Positions 35,613 through 43,675 of a DNA stretch of 64,000 bases are shown here, in pieces. The notes beneath the pieces are model-generated. The model was given only the letters and a program-made list of their open reading frames with translations, searched no databases and had not been told where the DNA came from. Origin of the DNA: Mobiluncus porci (GTDB lineage Bacteria; Actinomycetota; Actinomycetes; Actinomycetales; Actinomycetaceae); the NCBI RefSeq assembly GCF_009695935.1, contig NZ_VUMY01000003.1, forward strand, positions 110,549 through 174,548, given 5' to 3'. Within the stretch, counting starts at the first letter, position 1; each line of letters opens with the position of its first letter. A program made the position numbers and the translations under genes.

Positions 35613-36119
35613 TTACACAGGGATTTCTACTCCGTAGATTTTAACCTGAGCTACCGTAACGGTGGCATTTCCAAAATGCGCACAGCTATTGGGCCATATA
35701 ATCGGATCAGTAACAAGTTTGCCTTTGTATATCCATTTCAATTAGACAGTCCATTTCCTTGAATCGTATGCATATATATTTGGACACCAGGTATTGAGAA
35801 CCCCTTTGCCCTCAAAGCCATAGAATATTCTTCCAGACGCTTCATTCAGACATAACGATGTCTTAGCACAGCCCGGCAAAATTTGATAAATGCGAGTTTG
35901 AGTTTCTGCGTCAGCAGAATAGGTTTCAATAATCTCGCCTGTAGCAGGATCAATGTGCACAATGGTTTTTGGAGGTGTGTAAACACCCTTTACAAAGGAA
36001 TTGATTCTATGAATTTTTTGCTGTTCCAAAGATTCCGCAGATGCAGGGATGGAGGCCGAAAAAATACTTAGTGACAGCACTATTGCTACGCCCAATGCCT
36101 TGGCAAGCCGTTTGCTCAT
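35613..36119 (-). pseudogene. Small secreted protein gene with a premature in-frame stop
   Basis: Starts at 36119 with signal peptide MSKRLAKALGVAIVLSLSIF followed by SASIPASAE, then about 95 mature residues with Cys in PGCAKTSLC and NTWC. TAA at 35742-35744 ends the frame, yet the same frame stays open for 42 more codons to TAA at 35613 and encodes KWIYKGKLVTDPIIWPNSC, then AHFGNATVTVAQ. The fourth Cys there would make two pairs. I infer a nonsense mutation; a truncated functional protein is possible. No family is recognised. Confidence 0.6.
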
Positions 36120-36163
36120 TTTTCCCCCTTATGTTGGCAGATGGACGATTTGCAGCTAAAAAT

Positions 36164-36775
36164 TTACCCCAAAATTGAGCAGTCCGGAAGACCAACCAGG
36201 ATTTTTCGATCTTGTGGGCATAGTTCACCCCAGAAGTGTGCTCCTAACTCGGGCAACTTCCACGGTATACCTAAATCGGATAGCGCAGACCCTGGATCGC
36301 GCACCCCGTACAGCTCGCACATATCGAGGAGATAACCCGCATGGGGTTGGGCTCGTTTCCAGTCCCGATTCTTTATTACCGCTACCGCTTCATCTCCGAT
36401 TTCCTCAGCTGCAATCTATTCGTCTGTTAGCTCCACGATTTCGTAGTAAGTCCGCAAGGTTTTCGACCAGGTAAGAGTGCGTTTGGCTTTAGAAACCCAC
36501 TCATATTCCCGCCATAGTTAAATTTTTTTTAGGGTCATAGGTTTTTCCAATGTCCTGCAAAATTTGGAACGGTGTCCAGTCATCGCTACGGGCTACTTTG
36601 AACACCCTAGCGTAGCTTCAACGGCCAGGCCAGAACCGCCCAGTTTGGCGATGTATGCAGGCAGAGCCGCGTCGAGGTTTTGGCCGCGCAGAACGGACGC
36701 GCCCACACACCCCTCAATTGTGCAACCGGGAATAGCCCGCTCGTAATCCGTCCACGCACGCAAGCGCGGTTGACC
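36164..36775 (-). pseudogene. Decayed rolling-circle plasmid replication initiator (Rep_1-like)
   Basis: Joining minus-strand frames gives a coherent protein: RLRAWTDYERA and the segment to LAVEATLGCSK (stop near 36598), KVARSDDWTPFQILQDIGKT in a second frame, then WREYEWVSKAKRTLTWSKTL, ELTDE, a stop, and IAAEEIGDEAVAVI, RDWKRAQPHAGYLLDMCELYG in a third, ending at 36164. The WREYE...ALTWS...TDEEIAAEE pattern is what I recall from C-termini of actinobacterial rolling-circle Rep proteins. Two frameshifts and at least one in-frame stop show it is dead; the catalytic N-terminus was not found. Confidence 0.65.
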
Positions 36776-36975
36776 TGGATCCCGAAAAGTAGACGTTTTT
36801 GTGAAAACCCGGAATTAGGGTTGGAAAGGAAATGTCATGAAGAACGGAAAATTCACGCCTGGGTTCGCGATTTGTGGCGGAACCCGCGGGGGTGACGGCT
36901 TGAATCGAGGAGTTTTAGGGAGAAAAAACACGGACAAATGCGGGATCGGCGAAAGAATGGCTTAAGCTAGGAGTT
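36776..36975. other. Upstream region of hemC, nothing recognised
   Basis: About 200 bases between the rep remnant and hemC. TAGGAG lies directly before the hemC start, and no promoter can be named with confidence. Confidence 0.4.
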
Positions 36976-38205
36976 ATGCAATTGATTGGGAGCGCCGAGC
37001 GGCCGCTTGTCATCGGGACGCGATCCTCGAAACTGGCCCTCACCCAGACGAAGCAAGTCGCTGCCGACCTCGAACAACGCGGCCTCAAAGTCGAAATCAA
37101 AACCTTCACCACCGAAGGCGACACCAACCGCGCGTCACTGTCGAGCCTTGGAGGGAGCGGGGTTTTCGCCGCCGCCCTGCGGGTGGCGCTGCTCGAAAGC
37201 CGGTGCGACCTCATTGTTCACTCTTTGAAGGATCTCCCGACCCTCCCCGTCCCCGGCCTTACTGTCGCGGCGATTCCGCCACGTGAGGATCCCGCCGATG
37301 TCCTCGTGGCCCGCGACGGGCTCACGCTCGCGGACCTCCCACCGGGCTCGCGGGTCGGAACCGGTTCACCAAGGCGCGCCCGCCAAGTCGCGCTGGCGCG
37401 CCCGGACCTTGACCTGGTAGATATTCGCGGCAATGTTCCAACCCGTCTCGGGCGGGTCAAAGGCCTCGGCGAGCGAGCCACACAAATGGGTCTGGACCAG
37501 GGTAAAGCCAAGGAGGATCTCGACGGTGTCATCCTCGCCCGCGCGGGACTGCGCCGGCTCGGAGTCGAAGCTGTCGCCACCGATACTCTCTCGGAAGTCG
37601 TGCTTCCCGCCGGCGGGCAGGGTGCGCTCGCCCTGGAGTGCGTGGCGGAAACTCTGGAACGAGACGAAGCTAGAATCTTGGCGCAAACGCTCCGAATAGT
37701 TGATGATGAGCCGAGTCGCCTCGAAGTGAGCGCGGAGCGGGCCCTGCTGCGCTATCTGGAGGCTGGTTGCGCCGCACCGCTCGGGGTGCGAGCCAAGCTG
37801 ACCTGGGGAAACGCCCATCCGGAAACGCCGGCGGGTCGCCTGGATCTCACGGCGCGAGTCGTCGGAGACGCGGGGCAAACCGTGGAGGTGAGTGGGGAAA
37901 CCACTGTCCTGCTGGGCGCGGCGCGCGACCAGCGGGAGTTTGCTTTGGCGGCCGCTGAACAGCTCGGCGTGGATTTGGCCCAGGAAATGTTGGAGCAAGG
38001 GGCGGGGGAGATTGTTGATCTCAAAGCCAGCAAATCAGGCGCGCCCGGCCAAGCCGGAGAAACGTCAGCAAACCGCGAGCAATCGCCGACATCCCTTGCT
38101 GAATCCGCGACACCCGCCAGCCCCTTGCTGAACCCGAACGAAAACAAGGAAAACAACGAAAACCCGGCGGCTGAGAGGGTCGCGAAAGATTTGTGGGGAG
38201 AATAA
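36976..38205 (+). CDS. hemC: Hydroxymethylbilane synthase (porphobilinogen deaminase)
   Basis: Polymerises four porphobilinogens. VIGTRSSKLALTQTKQV, EIKTFTTEGD, RCDLIVHSLKDLPT, GTGSPRRARQ and DIRGNVPTRLGR are conserved, and Cys265 in YLEAGCAAPLGV carries the dipyrromethane cofactor. The last 55 residues are a low-complexity Ser/Ala/Glu/Asn-rich tail absent from typical HemC and hold two copies of CCCTTGCTGA (38093, 38122). It overlaps hemD by one base (TAATG). Confidence 0.95.
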   Translation: MQLIGSAERPLVIGTRSSKLALTQTKQVAADLEQRGLKVEIKTFTTEGDTNRASLSSLGGSGVFAAALRVALLESRCDLIVHSLKDLPTLPVPGLTVAAIPPREDPADVLVARDGLTLADLPPGSRVGTGSPRRARQVALARPDLDLVDIRGNVPTRLGRVKGLGERATQMGLDQGKAKEDLDGVILARAGLRRLGVEAVATDTLSEVVLPAGGQGALALECVAETLERDEARILAQTLRIVDDEPSRLEVSAERALLRYLEAGCAAPLGVRAKLTWGNAHPETPAGRLDLTARVVGDAGQTVEVSGETTVLLGAARDQREFALAAAEQLGVDLAQEMLEQGAGEIVDLKASKSGAPGQAGETSANREQSPTSLAESATPASPLLNPNENKENNENPAAERVAKDLWGE

Positions 38206-38948
38206 TGAAACCAAAATTGCTGGTGCCGCGCGTTCCGAGCGACATTTTGGCAAGCGAACTAGCCGAAGCGGGGCTTCCGGTCGTGTGTGCGCCCGTGACG
38301 GAAAAACGTCCGACACCTTCCGAGGACTGGTTCGACCCGATGCAGCGGCTCCAAGACGGGGAGTACACCTGGGTTGTCATCTCGAGCGTGGCGACCGCGG
38401 CTTTTCTGGATGAACATTACGATCTCGCCGACCTGTTTAGGGAAGTCCAGGTCGCAGCCGTCGGGTCCGCAACGGCGCAGTCGCTTGAGAATCGCGGCGG
38501 TCACGTGGATTTGGTCGGCCCCGATCCGGCTAGCGCGGCCTCTCTCGTGGAAGTTTTCCCGCGTGGTTCCGGCAATGTGCTTTTGCCAGGGGCCGTGGGG
38601 GCGGCGCCGACGCTGGCAGAGGGGCTCAATCGTCTGGGCTATGACGTGGAGCGGTTGAAACTCTACGAGTCGGTGGCTTTGCCCGAGTTGCCGCTGGAAT
38701 GGGCCGAGGCGCTGGCGATTGGGGAGCCTACCTTTGTCCTCATCACCGCCGGTTCCGTGGCCCAGGCGGCGCACCGCATGTTCACCCAGACCGGCGTGAA
38801 ACTGTGGCCGGTGCCGATCGCGTTCGGGAAATCCAGCGCGAAGGTTTTAAGCGAGTTGGGCTGGCCGGCTGCCACGGTTTGCGAAACCACCGACACCGAA
38901 GGGGTTATGGCGGCATACGACGAGGTCATGAAGTCTTTGGAGTCATAG
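38205..38948 (+). CDS. hemD: Uroporphyrinogen-III synthase
   Basis: Closes and inverts ring D of the linear tetrapyrrole. Family similarity is diffuse, as usual for HemD: LLVPRVPSDILASELAEAG at the N-terminus, WVVISSVATAAFLDEH and VAAVGSATAQSLENRGG, then FVLITAGSVAQAAHRMF and a C-terminal DTEGVMAAYDEVM. The ATG at 38205 overlaps the hemC stop and follows GGGGAG, so translation is coupled. Confidence 0.88.
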   Translation: MKPKLLVPRVPSDILASELAEAGLPVVCAPVTEKRPTPSEDWFDPMQRLQDGEYTWVVISSVATAAFLDEHYDLADLFREVQVAAVGSATAQSLENRGGHVDLVGPDPASAASLVEVFPRGSGNVLLPGAVGAAPTLAEGLNRLGYDVERLKLYESVALPELPLEWAEALAIGEPTFVLITAGSVAQAAHRMFTQTGVKLWPVPIAFGKSSAKVLSELGWPAATVCETTDTEGVMAAYDEVMKSLES

Positions 38949-39036
38949 TTTTCCCAGTGGTTTCAGTGGTTTGAGAGGTTTTAGCGGTTTGCGGGGTCAA
39001 CAAGGGCCATCCGGTTTTAGCGAGTAAGGAGTCAAG

Positions 39037-40257
39037 ATGGGTTTGCCACAGGCAGGAAATTTGGGAGTCACCAAGAGCGGACCGGGAGACGCGCCTCTAA
39101 CCCCGCCACCCGCGCCTCCGACTGAGGCGGCGACGGAGACCTGCGGCTGCGGTTGCGGACATTCCCACGGCGACGTTGCTGGCCGCGGGGATTTTACTCC
39201 GGTCGAGATTAGCGTAACCGGTTGGGAGCCGCTGGGGGAAAACGGCAAAGTCGAGCCGGCGCGAAAGCTCGCTTTGGAAGCGACGCCGGTGATTCGACCG
39301 CGCCGTTTGCGTAGGTCCGCGGCGATGCGACGGCTCGTGGCGGAAACCCGCTGGTCGCCTGAACAGCTTGTTTTGCCGGTATTTGTTCGTGACGGGATTT
39401 CCTCGCCGGTGGAGATTCCCTCCATGCCGGGACAATTCCAACACACTCCCGAGTCTTTGGCGGAACTTGGCAAGCGCTGCGTGGACGCCGGAGTTGGCGC
39501 CATGATTGTTTTCGGGGTGCCTCGCGACGAGGACAAAGACTTCACCGGCTCGGCTGCCTGGGACGCCGCCGGCATTCAAAACCGTGGGATTTCAGCTTTG
39601 GCCGAAGCGGTCGGCGACGAGCTTGTGGTCATGTCCGACACCTGCCTCGATGAGACAACTTCGCATGGACATTGCGGGCCTTTGCGAGACGACGGCAGCG
39701 TCGACAATGATTGGGCCGTGTCGTGCTATGCGGCGACTGCAGTTTCACAAGCACGGGCCGGAGCTACGGTCGTGGCGCCGAGCGGAATGATGGATGGCCA
39801 GGTCAGAGCAATCCGGATGGCCCTTGATGACTCCGGATTCGAAGACGTGGCGATTATGGCTTACTCCGCGAAATACGCCTCGGGTTTGTTTGGACCTTTC
39901 CGCGACGCTGTCGGAAGCTCTTTAGTCGGGGATCGGCGGACGTACCAGCAAGACCCCGCCAATCGCCGCGAAGGAATGCGGGAAACCCTGCTTGACCTCG
40001 ATGAAGGCGCGGATATCGTCATGGTGAAACCCGCCTCTCTTTATTTGGACGTGTTGGCGGACGTGGCCGCGGAATCGCCCGTTCCGGTCGCGGCCTACCA
40101 AGTGTCAGGGGAATACGCGATGATTGAGGCCGCGGCGGCGAATGGCTGGATTGACCGCGCGCGGGTGATTGACGAGTCCCTGACCTCTATTGTTCGCGCC
40201 GGGGCGGACCTTGTTTTGACGTATTACGCTTTAGAGGCCGCCGAGGGATTGGCATAA
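39037..40257 (+). CDS. hemB: Porphobilinogen synthase with N-terminal Cys/His extension
   Basis: Condenses two 5-aminolevulinates. The core starts at about residue 85 ([20 protein letters not shown]). The Schiff-base lysines lie in [18 protein letters not shown] and [12 protein letters not shown]. The metal loop reads [14 protein letters not shown], with Asp in place of the middle Cys as in other actinobacteria. About 80 extra N-terminal residues include Pro-rich sequence and [12 protein letters not shown], a likely metal-binding patch not normal for HemB. AAGGAG precedes the start. Confidence 0.95.
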   Translation: MGLPQAGNLGVTKSGPGDAPLTPPPAPPTEAATETCGCGCGHSHGDVAGRGDFTPVEISVTGWEPLGENGKVEPARKLALEATPVIRPRRLRRSAAMRRLVAETRWSPEQLVLPVFVRDGISSPVEIPSMPGQFQHTPESLAELGKRCVDAGVGAMIVFGVPRDEDKDFTGSAAWDAAGIQNRGISALAEAVGDELVVMSDTCLDETTSHGHCGPLRDDGSVDNDWAVSCYAATAVSQARAGATVVAPSGMMDGQVRAIRMALDDSGFEDVAIMAYSAKYASGLFGPFRDAVGSSLVGDRRTYQQDPANRREGMRETLLDLDEGADIVMVKPASLYLDVLADVAAESPVPVAAYQVSGEYAMIEAAAANGWIDRARVIDESLTSIVRAGADLVLTYYALEAAEGLA

Positions 40258-40270
40258 AAAGGAGTTGTTG

Positions 40271-41737
40271 ATGAGCACTAATGCGGAATTGTTTCGGAAC
40301 GCCCAAGCGGTAATCCCCGGCGGAGTAGATTCTCCGGTGCGAGCCTACGGTTCAGTAGGTGGGACCCCGTCATTTATTGACCACGCCAAGGGCGCCCGAC
40401 TGTGGGACGCCGAGGGGCGGGAGTTTGTTGACCTGGTATGTTCCTGGGGGCCGATGCTGCTCGGTCACGCCGATGCCCGCGTGGTCGAAGCCGTGCAGGA
40501 GGCAGCCGCGCGCGGTTTGTCCTTCGGGGCGCCTACCAGTGCCGAGACTGCGCTTGCTGAAGCCGTCCGTGCCCGCGTTCCCTTGGCCGAAAAAGTCCGC
40601 TTTGTTTCCACCGGAACCGAGGCCACCATGACCGCGATTCGCCTCGCTCGCGGGGCAACCGGACGGGACTACATCGTGAAATTCGCCGGCAACTACCACG
40701 GCCACTCCGACGGGTTGTTAAGCGAGGCCGGATCCGGCGTGGCGACCGGCGGTTTGCCATCTTCAGCAGGGGTTCCGGCGGGGGTTGCCGCCCTTACCAT
40801 CGTCCTGCCCTACAACGACGTGGCGGCCTTGCGGGAGTGTTTTGCCGCTCGAGGCGCAGAGATTGCCGGCGTCATTGTTGAGGGCGCGGCGGCGAACATG
40901 GGCGTAGTCGCTCCGCGCGGAGAGTTTTTGACCGAGATTGCAAGGCTTTGCCACGAGTCCGGCGCCTTGATGATTCAAGACGAGGTCTTGACCGGTTTTC
41001 GGGTTTCGCCCGCGGGCTGGTGGGGGTTGTCTACCGGTCGCTGGCCGCGGGAGGCTCAGGAGGATTCAGCAAAAGACCAGGCCATTGAGGAATCCGCAGC
41101 GACCTCTCGAGCCAACTTGAAACTCGGTTTCGAGCCCCCTACCGGGCGCGCCGCTCAAAATGAGGGTGTTGTCTTCGGAGCGGACTGGAGTCCGGACTTA
41201 TTCACTTTCGGGAAAGTCGTCGGGGGAGGAATGCCCTTGGCGGCGCTCGGGGGACGCGCCGAGTTAATGGATCAGTTAGCTCCGCTCGGGCCGGTTTACC
41301 AGGCGGGGACCCTATCGGGAAATCCCTTGAGCTGCGCGGCAGGATTGGCGACGCTGGCGGCTGCTGATGAGGCCGTCTACGCGGCAGTAGACGCGGCCGC
41401 GGACACGATTGCCGGAGCGCTGGATGCGGCCTTGAACGCTGAGGGGGTGCCGCACTTCATCGGGAGGGCCGGATCGCTCTTTTCCGTGTTTTTCTCGGAG
41501 GCGCCGGTTGTGGATTACGCTGGGGCAAAAGCCCAGGAGACCTGGCGTTTTGCCCCGATGTTCTGGGAGTTTCACCGCCAGGGCGTGATGATTGCGCCTT
41601 CGGTTTTCGAGGCGTGGTTTACCTCGGCGGCTCTTTGGCAAGACGACTCGGCGATGAACCAAGTTTTGGATGCCGTGCCGGCTGCTTGCAAAGCTGCAGC
41701 GGAAGCGAAGCCGGAAAAGGCCCCTAGCGTAGAATGA
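40271..41737 (+). CDS. hemL: Glutamate-1-semialdehyde 2,1-aminomutase
   Basis: PLP enzyme making 5-aminolevulinate. It has [62 protein letters not shown] and the PLP lysine in [19 protein letters not shown]. An insertion of about 45 residues (near 253-298, Glu/Ala/Ser-rich) splits WWGL from [17 protein letters not shown] and includes TCAGCAAAAG. ATG 40271 with AAAGGAG upstream is the start. Last gene of hemC-hemD-hemB-hemL. Confidence 0.95.
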   Translation: MSTNAELFRNAQAVIPGGVDSPVRAYGSVGGTPSFIDHAKGARLWDAEGREFVDLVCSWGPMLLGHADARVVEAVQEAAARGLSFGAPTSAETALAEAVRARVPLAEKVRFVSTGTEATMTAIRLARGATGRDYIVKFAGNYHGHSDGLLSEAGSGVATGGLPSSAGVPAGVAALTIVLPYNDVAALRECFAARGAEIAGVIVEGAAANMGVVAPRGEFLTEIARLCHESGALMIQDEVLTGFRVSPAGWWGLSTGRWPREAQEDSAKDQAIEESAATSRANLKLGFEPPTGRAAQNEGVVFGADWSPDLFTFGKVVGGGMPLAALGGRAELMDQLAPLGPVYQAGTLSGNPLSCAAGLATLAAADEAVYAAVDAAADTIAGALDAALNAEGVPHFIGRAGSLFSVFFSEAPVVDYAGAKAQETWRFAPMFWEFHRQGVMIAPSVFEAWFTSAALWQDDSAMNQVLDAVPAACKAAAEAKPEKAPSVE

Positions 41738-41770
41738 ATTTGAGACCACAACGAGTGAAAGAAGCCATTG

Positions 41771-43222
41771 ATGACCACTGAATTTCCGAAGAAACACACC
41801 GATTTGGGTGCGTTGGAACCAGCGATTGCACTGGGTTCCCTGGATGGGCGCTATCGCGGGGTGGTCGCCCCGCTGGTGGACTGGTTTTCCGAAGCGGCCC
41901 TGAACCGCGCGCGCTTATTTGTCGAGATTGAGTGGCTGATTTGGCTCACTGACCAGCAGGTTCTTCCTGGAGCTCCGCGTTTGTCCGACACCGAAAAGGA
42001 CTATCTGCGCGGGCTGGTCTCGGAATTTGGGGGCCATGAAATCGCCGAACTTGCCAAGACTGAAGCCAAAACGAAACACGACGTGAAAGCCGTGGAGTAT
42101 CTCCTGAAATCCGCTCTGGAGGCCGCGCCGGCCAAACTTGGCGGCACGTCCGATCTTCCGCGGGTGAAAGAAATCGTCCACATCTTCTGTACTTCGGAAG
42201 ACATCAACAATCTCTCCTACGCGATTTTGCTCAAGCACGGTGTGGAGCGGGTCTGGCTTCCCGCGGCGCGCGCTTTGCAAGAGCAACTTGCTGGACTCGC
42301 CCGCGAAAACGCCGAGGTTCCCATGCTTGCCCACACCCACGGCCAGCCCGCCACCCCGACGACTCTCGGACACGAACTTGCCGTTTTCGCTTGGCGTATG
42401 TCGCGCCAGCTAAAGCACGTGGAATCCCAGGAATATCTCGGAAAAATCAACGGTGCGACGGGGAATTTCGCGGCCCACACGGTGGCGGTTCCAGGCGCCG
42501 ACTGGCCGACATTGTCGCGCGACTTCGTCGAGGAGAGGCTCGGCCTCACCTGGAATCCGCTCACAACCCAGATTGAATCACACGACTACCAGGCCGAACT
42601 CTATGCGAGTGTGACGCATTTCAACCGGATAGCCCACAACCTTGCCACCGATTGCTGGACCTACATTTCTATGCGCTATTTTGCCCAGGATCTCGCGGCC
42701 CAGGGCTCGACCGGTTCATCAACTATGCCCCACAAAATCAATCCGATTCGCTTCGAGAACGCCGAAGCCAACTTGGAGATATCTTCGGGCCTCTTTGGGG
42801 TTCTCGAAGAAACCCTCGTCACAACCCGAATGCAGCGTGATCTGACCGATTCCACTACCCAGCGCAATATCGGGACGGCCTTTGGCCACTCGCTCCTCGC
42901 GATTGATAACCTCCGGCGCGGACTCGCGGGTCTGAAAGTGGACCGCGAGGCGATGGCTGCGGATTTGGATGAGAACTGGGAGGTGCTCGGCGAGGCCATT
43001 CAGCAAACGATGCGCGTGGCGGGAATCGCGGGAGTCCCGGGGATGGAGGATCCCTACGAGCGCCTAAAGGCGCTCACGCGAGGCCAGAAAGTAGATGCCG
43101 AGGTCATGCACGATTTCGTGGCCGGTTTGGGGCTCCCCGCCGATGTCATGACGCGACTCCAGGCGCTTACCCCCGCGAACTATCACGGGCTCGCCGCGGA
43201 TATGGTGCGGTTTTTAGACTGA
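41771..43222 (+). CDS. purB: Adenylosuccinate lyase
   Basis: Acts twice in purine synthesis, releasing fumarate. It contains LGSLDGRYRGVVAPLVDWFSE, KTKHDVKAVEYLL, TSEDINNLSYAI, AHTHGQPATPTTLGHE and the mobile signature loop GSSTMPHKINPIRFENAEAN. At 483 residues it fits the longer E. coli-type PurB. It is 33 bases after hemL on the same strand, but functionally unrelated to it. Confidence 0.96.
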   Translation: MTTEFPKKHTDLGALEPAIALGSLDGRYRGVVAPLVDWFSEAALNRARLFVEIEWLIWLTDQQVLPGAPRLSDTEKDYLRGLVSEFGGHEIAELAKTEAKTKHDVKAVEYLLKSALEAAPAKLGGTSDLPRVKEIVHIFCTSEDINNLSYAILLKHGVERVWLPAARALQEQLAGLARENAEVPMLAHTHGQPATPTTLGHELAVFAWRMSRQLKHVESQEYLGKINGATGNFAAHTVAVPGADWPTLSRDFVEERLGLTWNPLTTQIESHDYQAELYASVTHFNRIAHNLATDCWTYISMRYFAQDLAAQGSTGSSTMPHKINPIRFENAEANLEISSGLFGVLEETLVTTRMQRDLTDSTTQRNIGTAFGHSLLAIDNLRRGLAGLKVDREAMAADLDENWEVLGEAIQQTMRVAGIAGVPGMEDPYERLKALTRGQKVDAEVMHDFVAGLGLPADVMTRLQALTPANYHGLAADMVRFLD

Positions 43223-43395
43223 AATAGGACCCGGGTTTCCCTGCGTCTGCCTACCCAGGCCCGGGCGGCCCTTTCTATTAGTGTGTGCGTCTGACGGGGA
43301 ATAAGTGCTGCTCGTTTGGCGTTATAAGAGATAGGCTTACCTAAGTAGGCGGCGCGACTTATTGAAACCCGCTGAGCCTAGAGAAAGGACTGATT
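43223..43395 (+). promoter_or_regulatory. Promoter region of copZ-copA
   Basis: TATAAG at 43323-43328 may be the -10 box. Immediately downstream is ATAGGCTTACCTAAG (43331-43345), similar to the palindrome at hemH. Placement after the -10 would suit a repressor. No classical CsoR or CopY box is visible. GGCCCGGGC near 43258 may end purB transcription weakly. Confidence 0.4.
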
Positions 43396-43623
43396 ATGGC
43401 AACTTTGAAGATGAATTTGGACGGACTCACCTGTGGAATGTGCGTCAAGCACATCACCGAGGATCTCTCTCAATTGGACGGAATCAGCAAGGTGGAAGTC
43501 GTGCGCGGCGAAGGAAAGTCTGCGGTGGCGACCGTCACGGGTGACGCGATTCCTGCCGACGACGTTTTGACCGAAACGGTGCAAGACGCTGGAGATTACT
43601 CGGTTTTGGCCATTAATCGCTAA
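43396..43623 (+). CDS. copZ: Copper chaperone, HMA domain
   Basis: 75-residue heavy-metal-associated domain with the copper site GLTCGMCVKHI (CxxC). It should deliver Cu(I) to the CopA ATPase encoded 52 bases downstream. AGAAAGGA precedes the ATG. Confidence 0.92.
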   Translation: MATLKMNLDGLTCGMCVKHITEDLSQLDGISKVEVVRGEGKSAVATVTGDAIPADDVLTETVQDAGDYSVLAINR

Positions 43624-43675
43624 CGGTTGAGAGTCTCCGCCGGAGGCTCGGTGGAAACAGTTTGAAAACTACCAG

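Noticed and set aside
36175..36474. Plus-strand frame of 99 codons in the hemY-hemC gap
   Set aside because: It is opposite the decayed rep gene, whose minus-strand pieces make a coherent protein.
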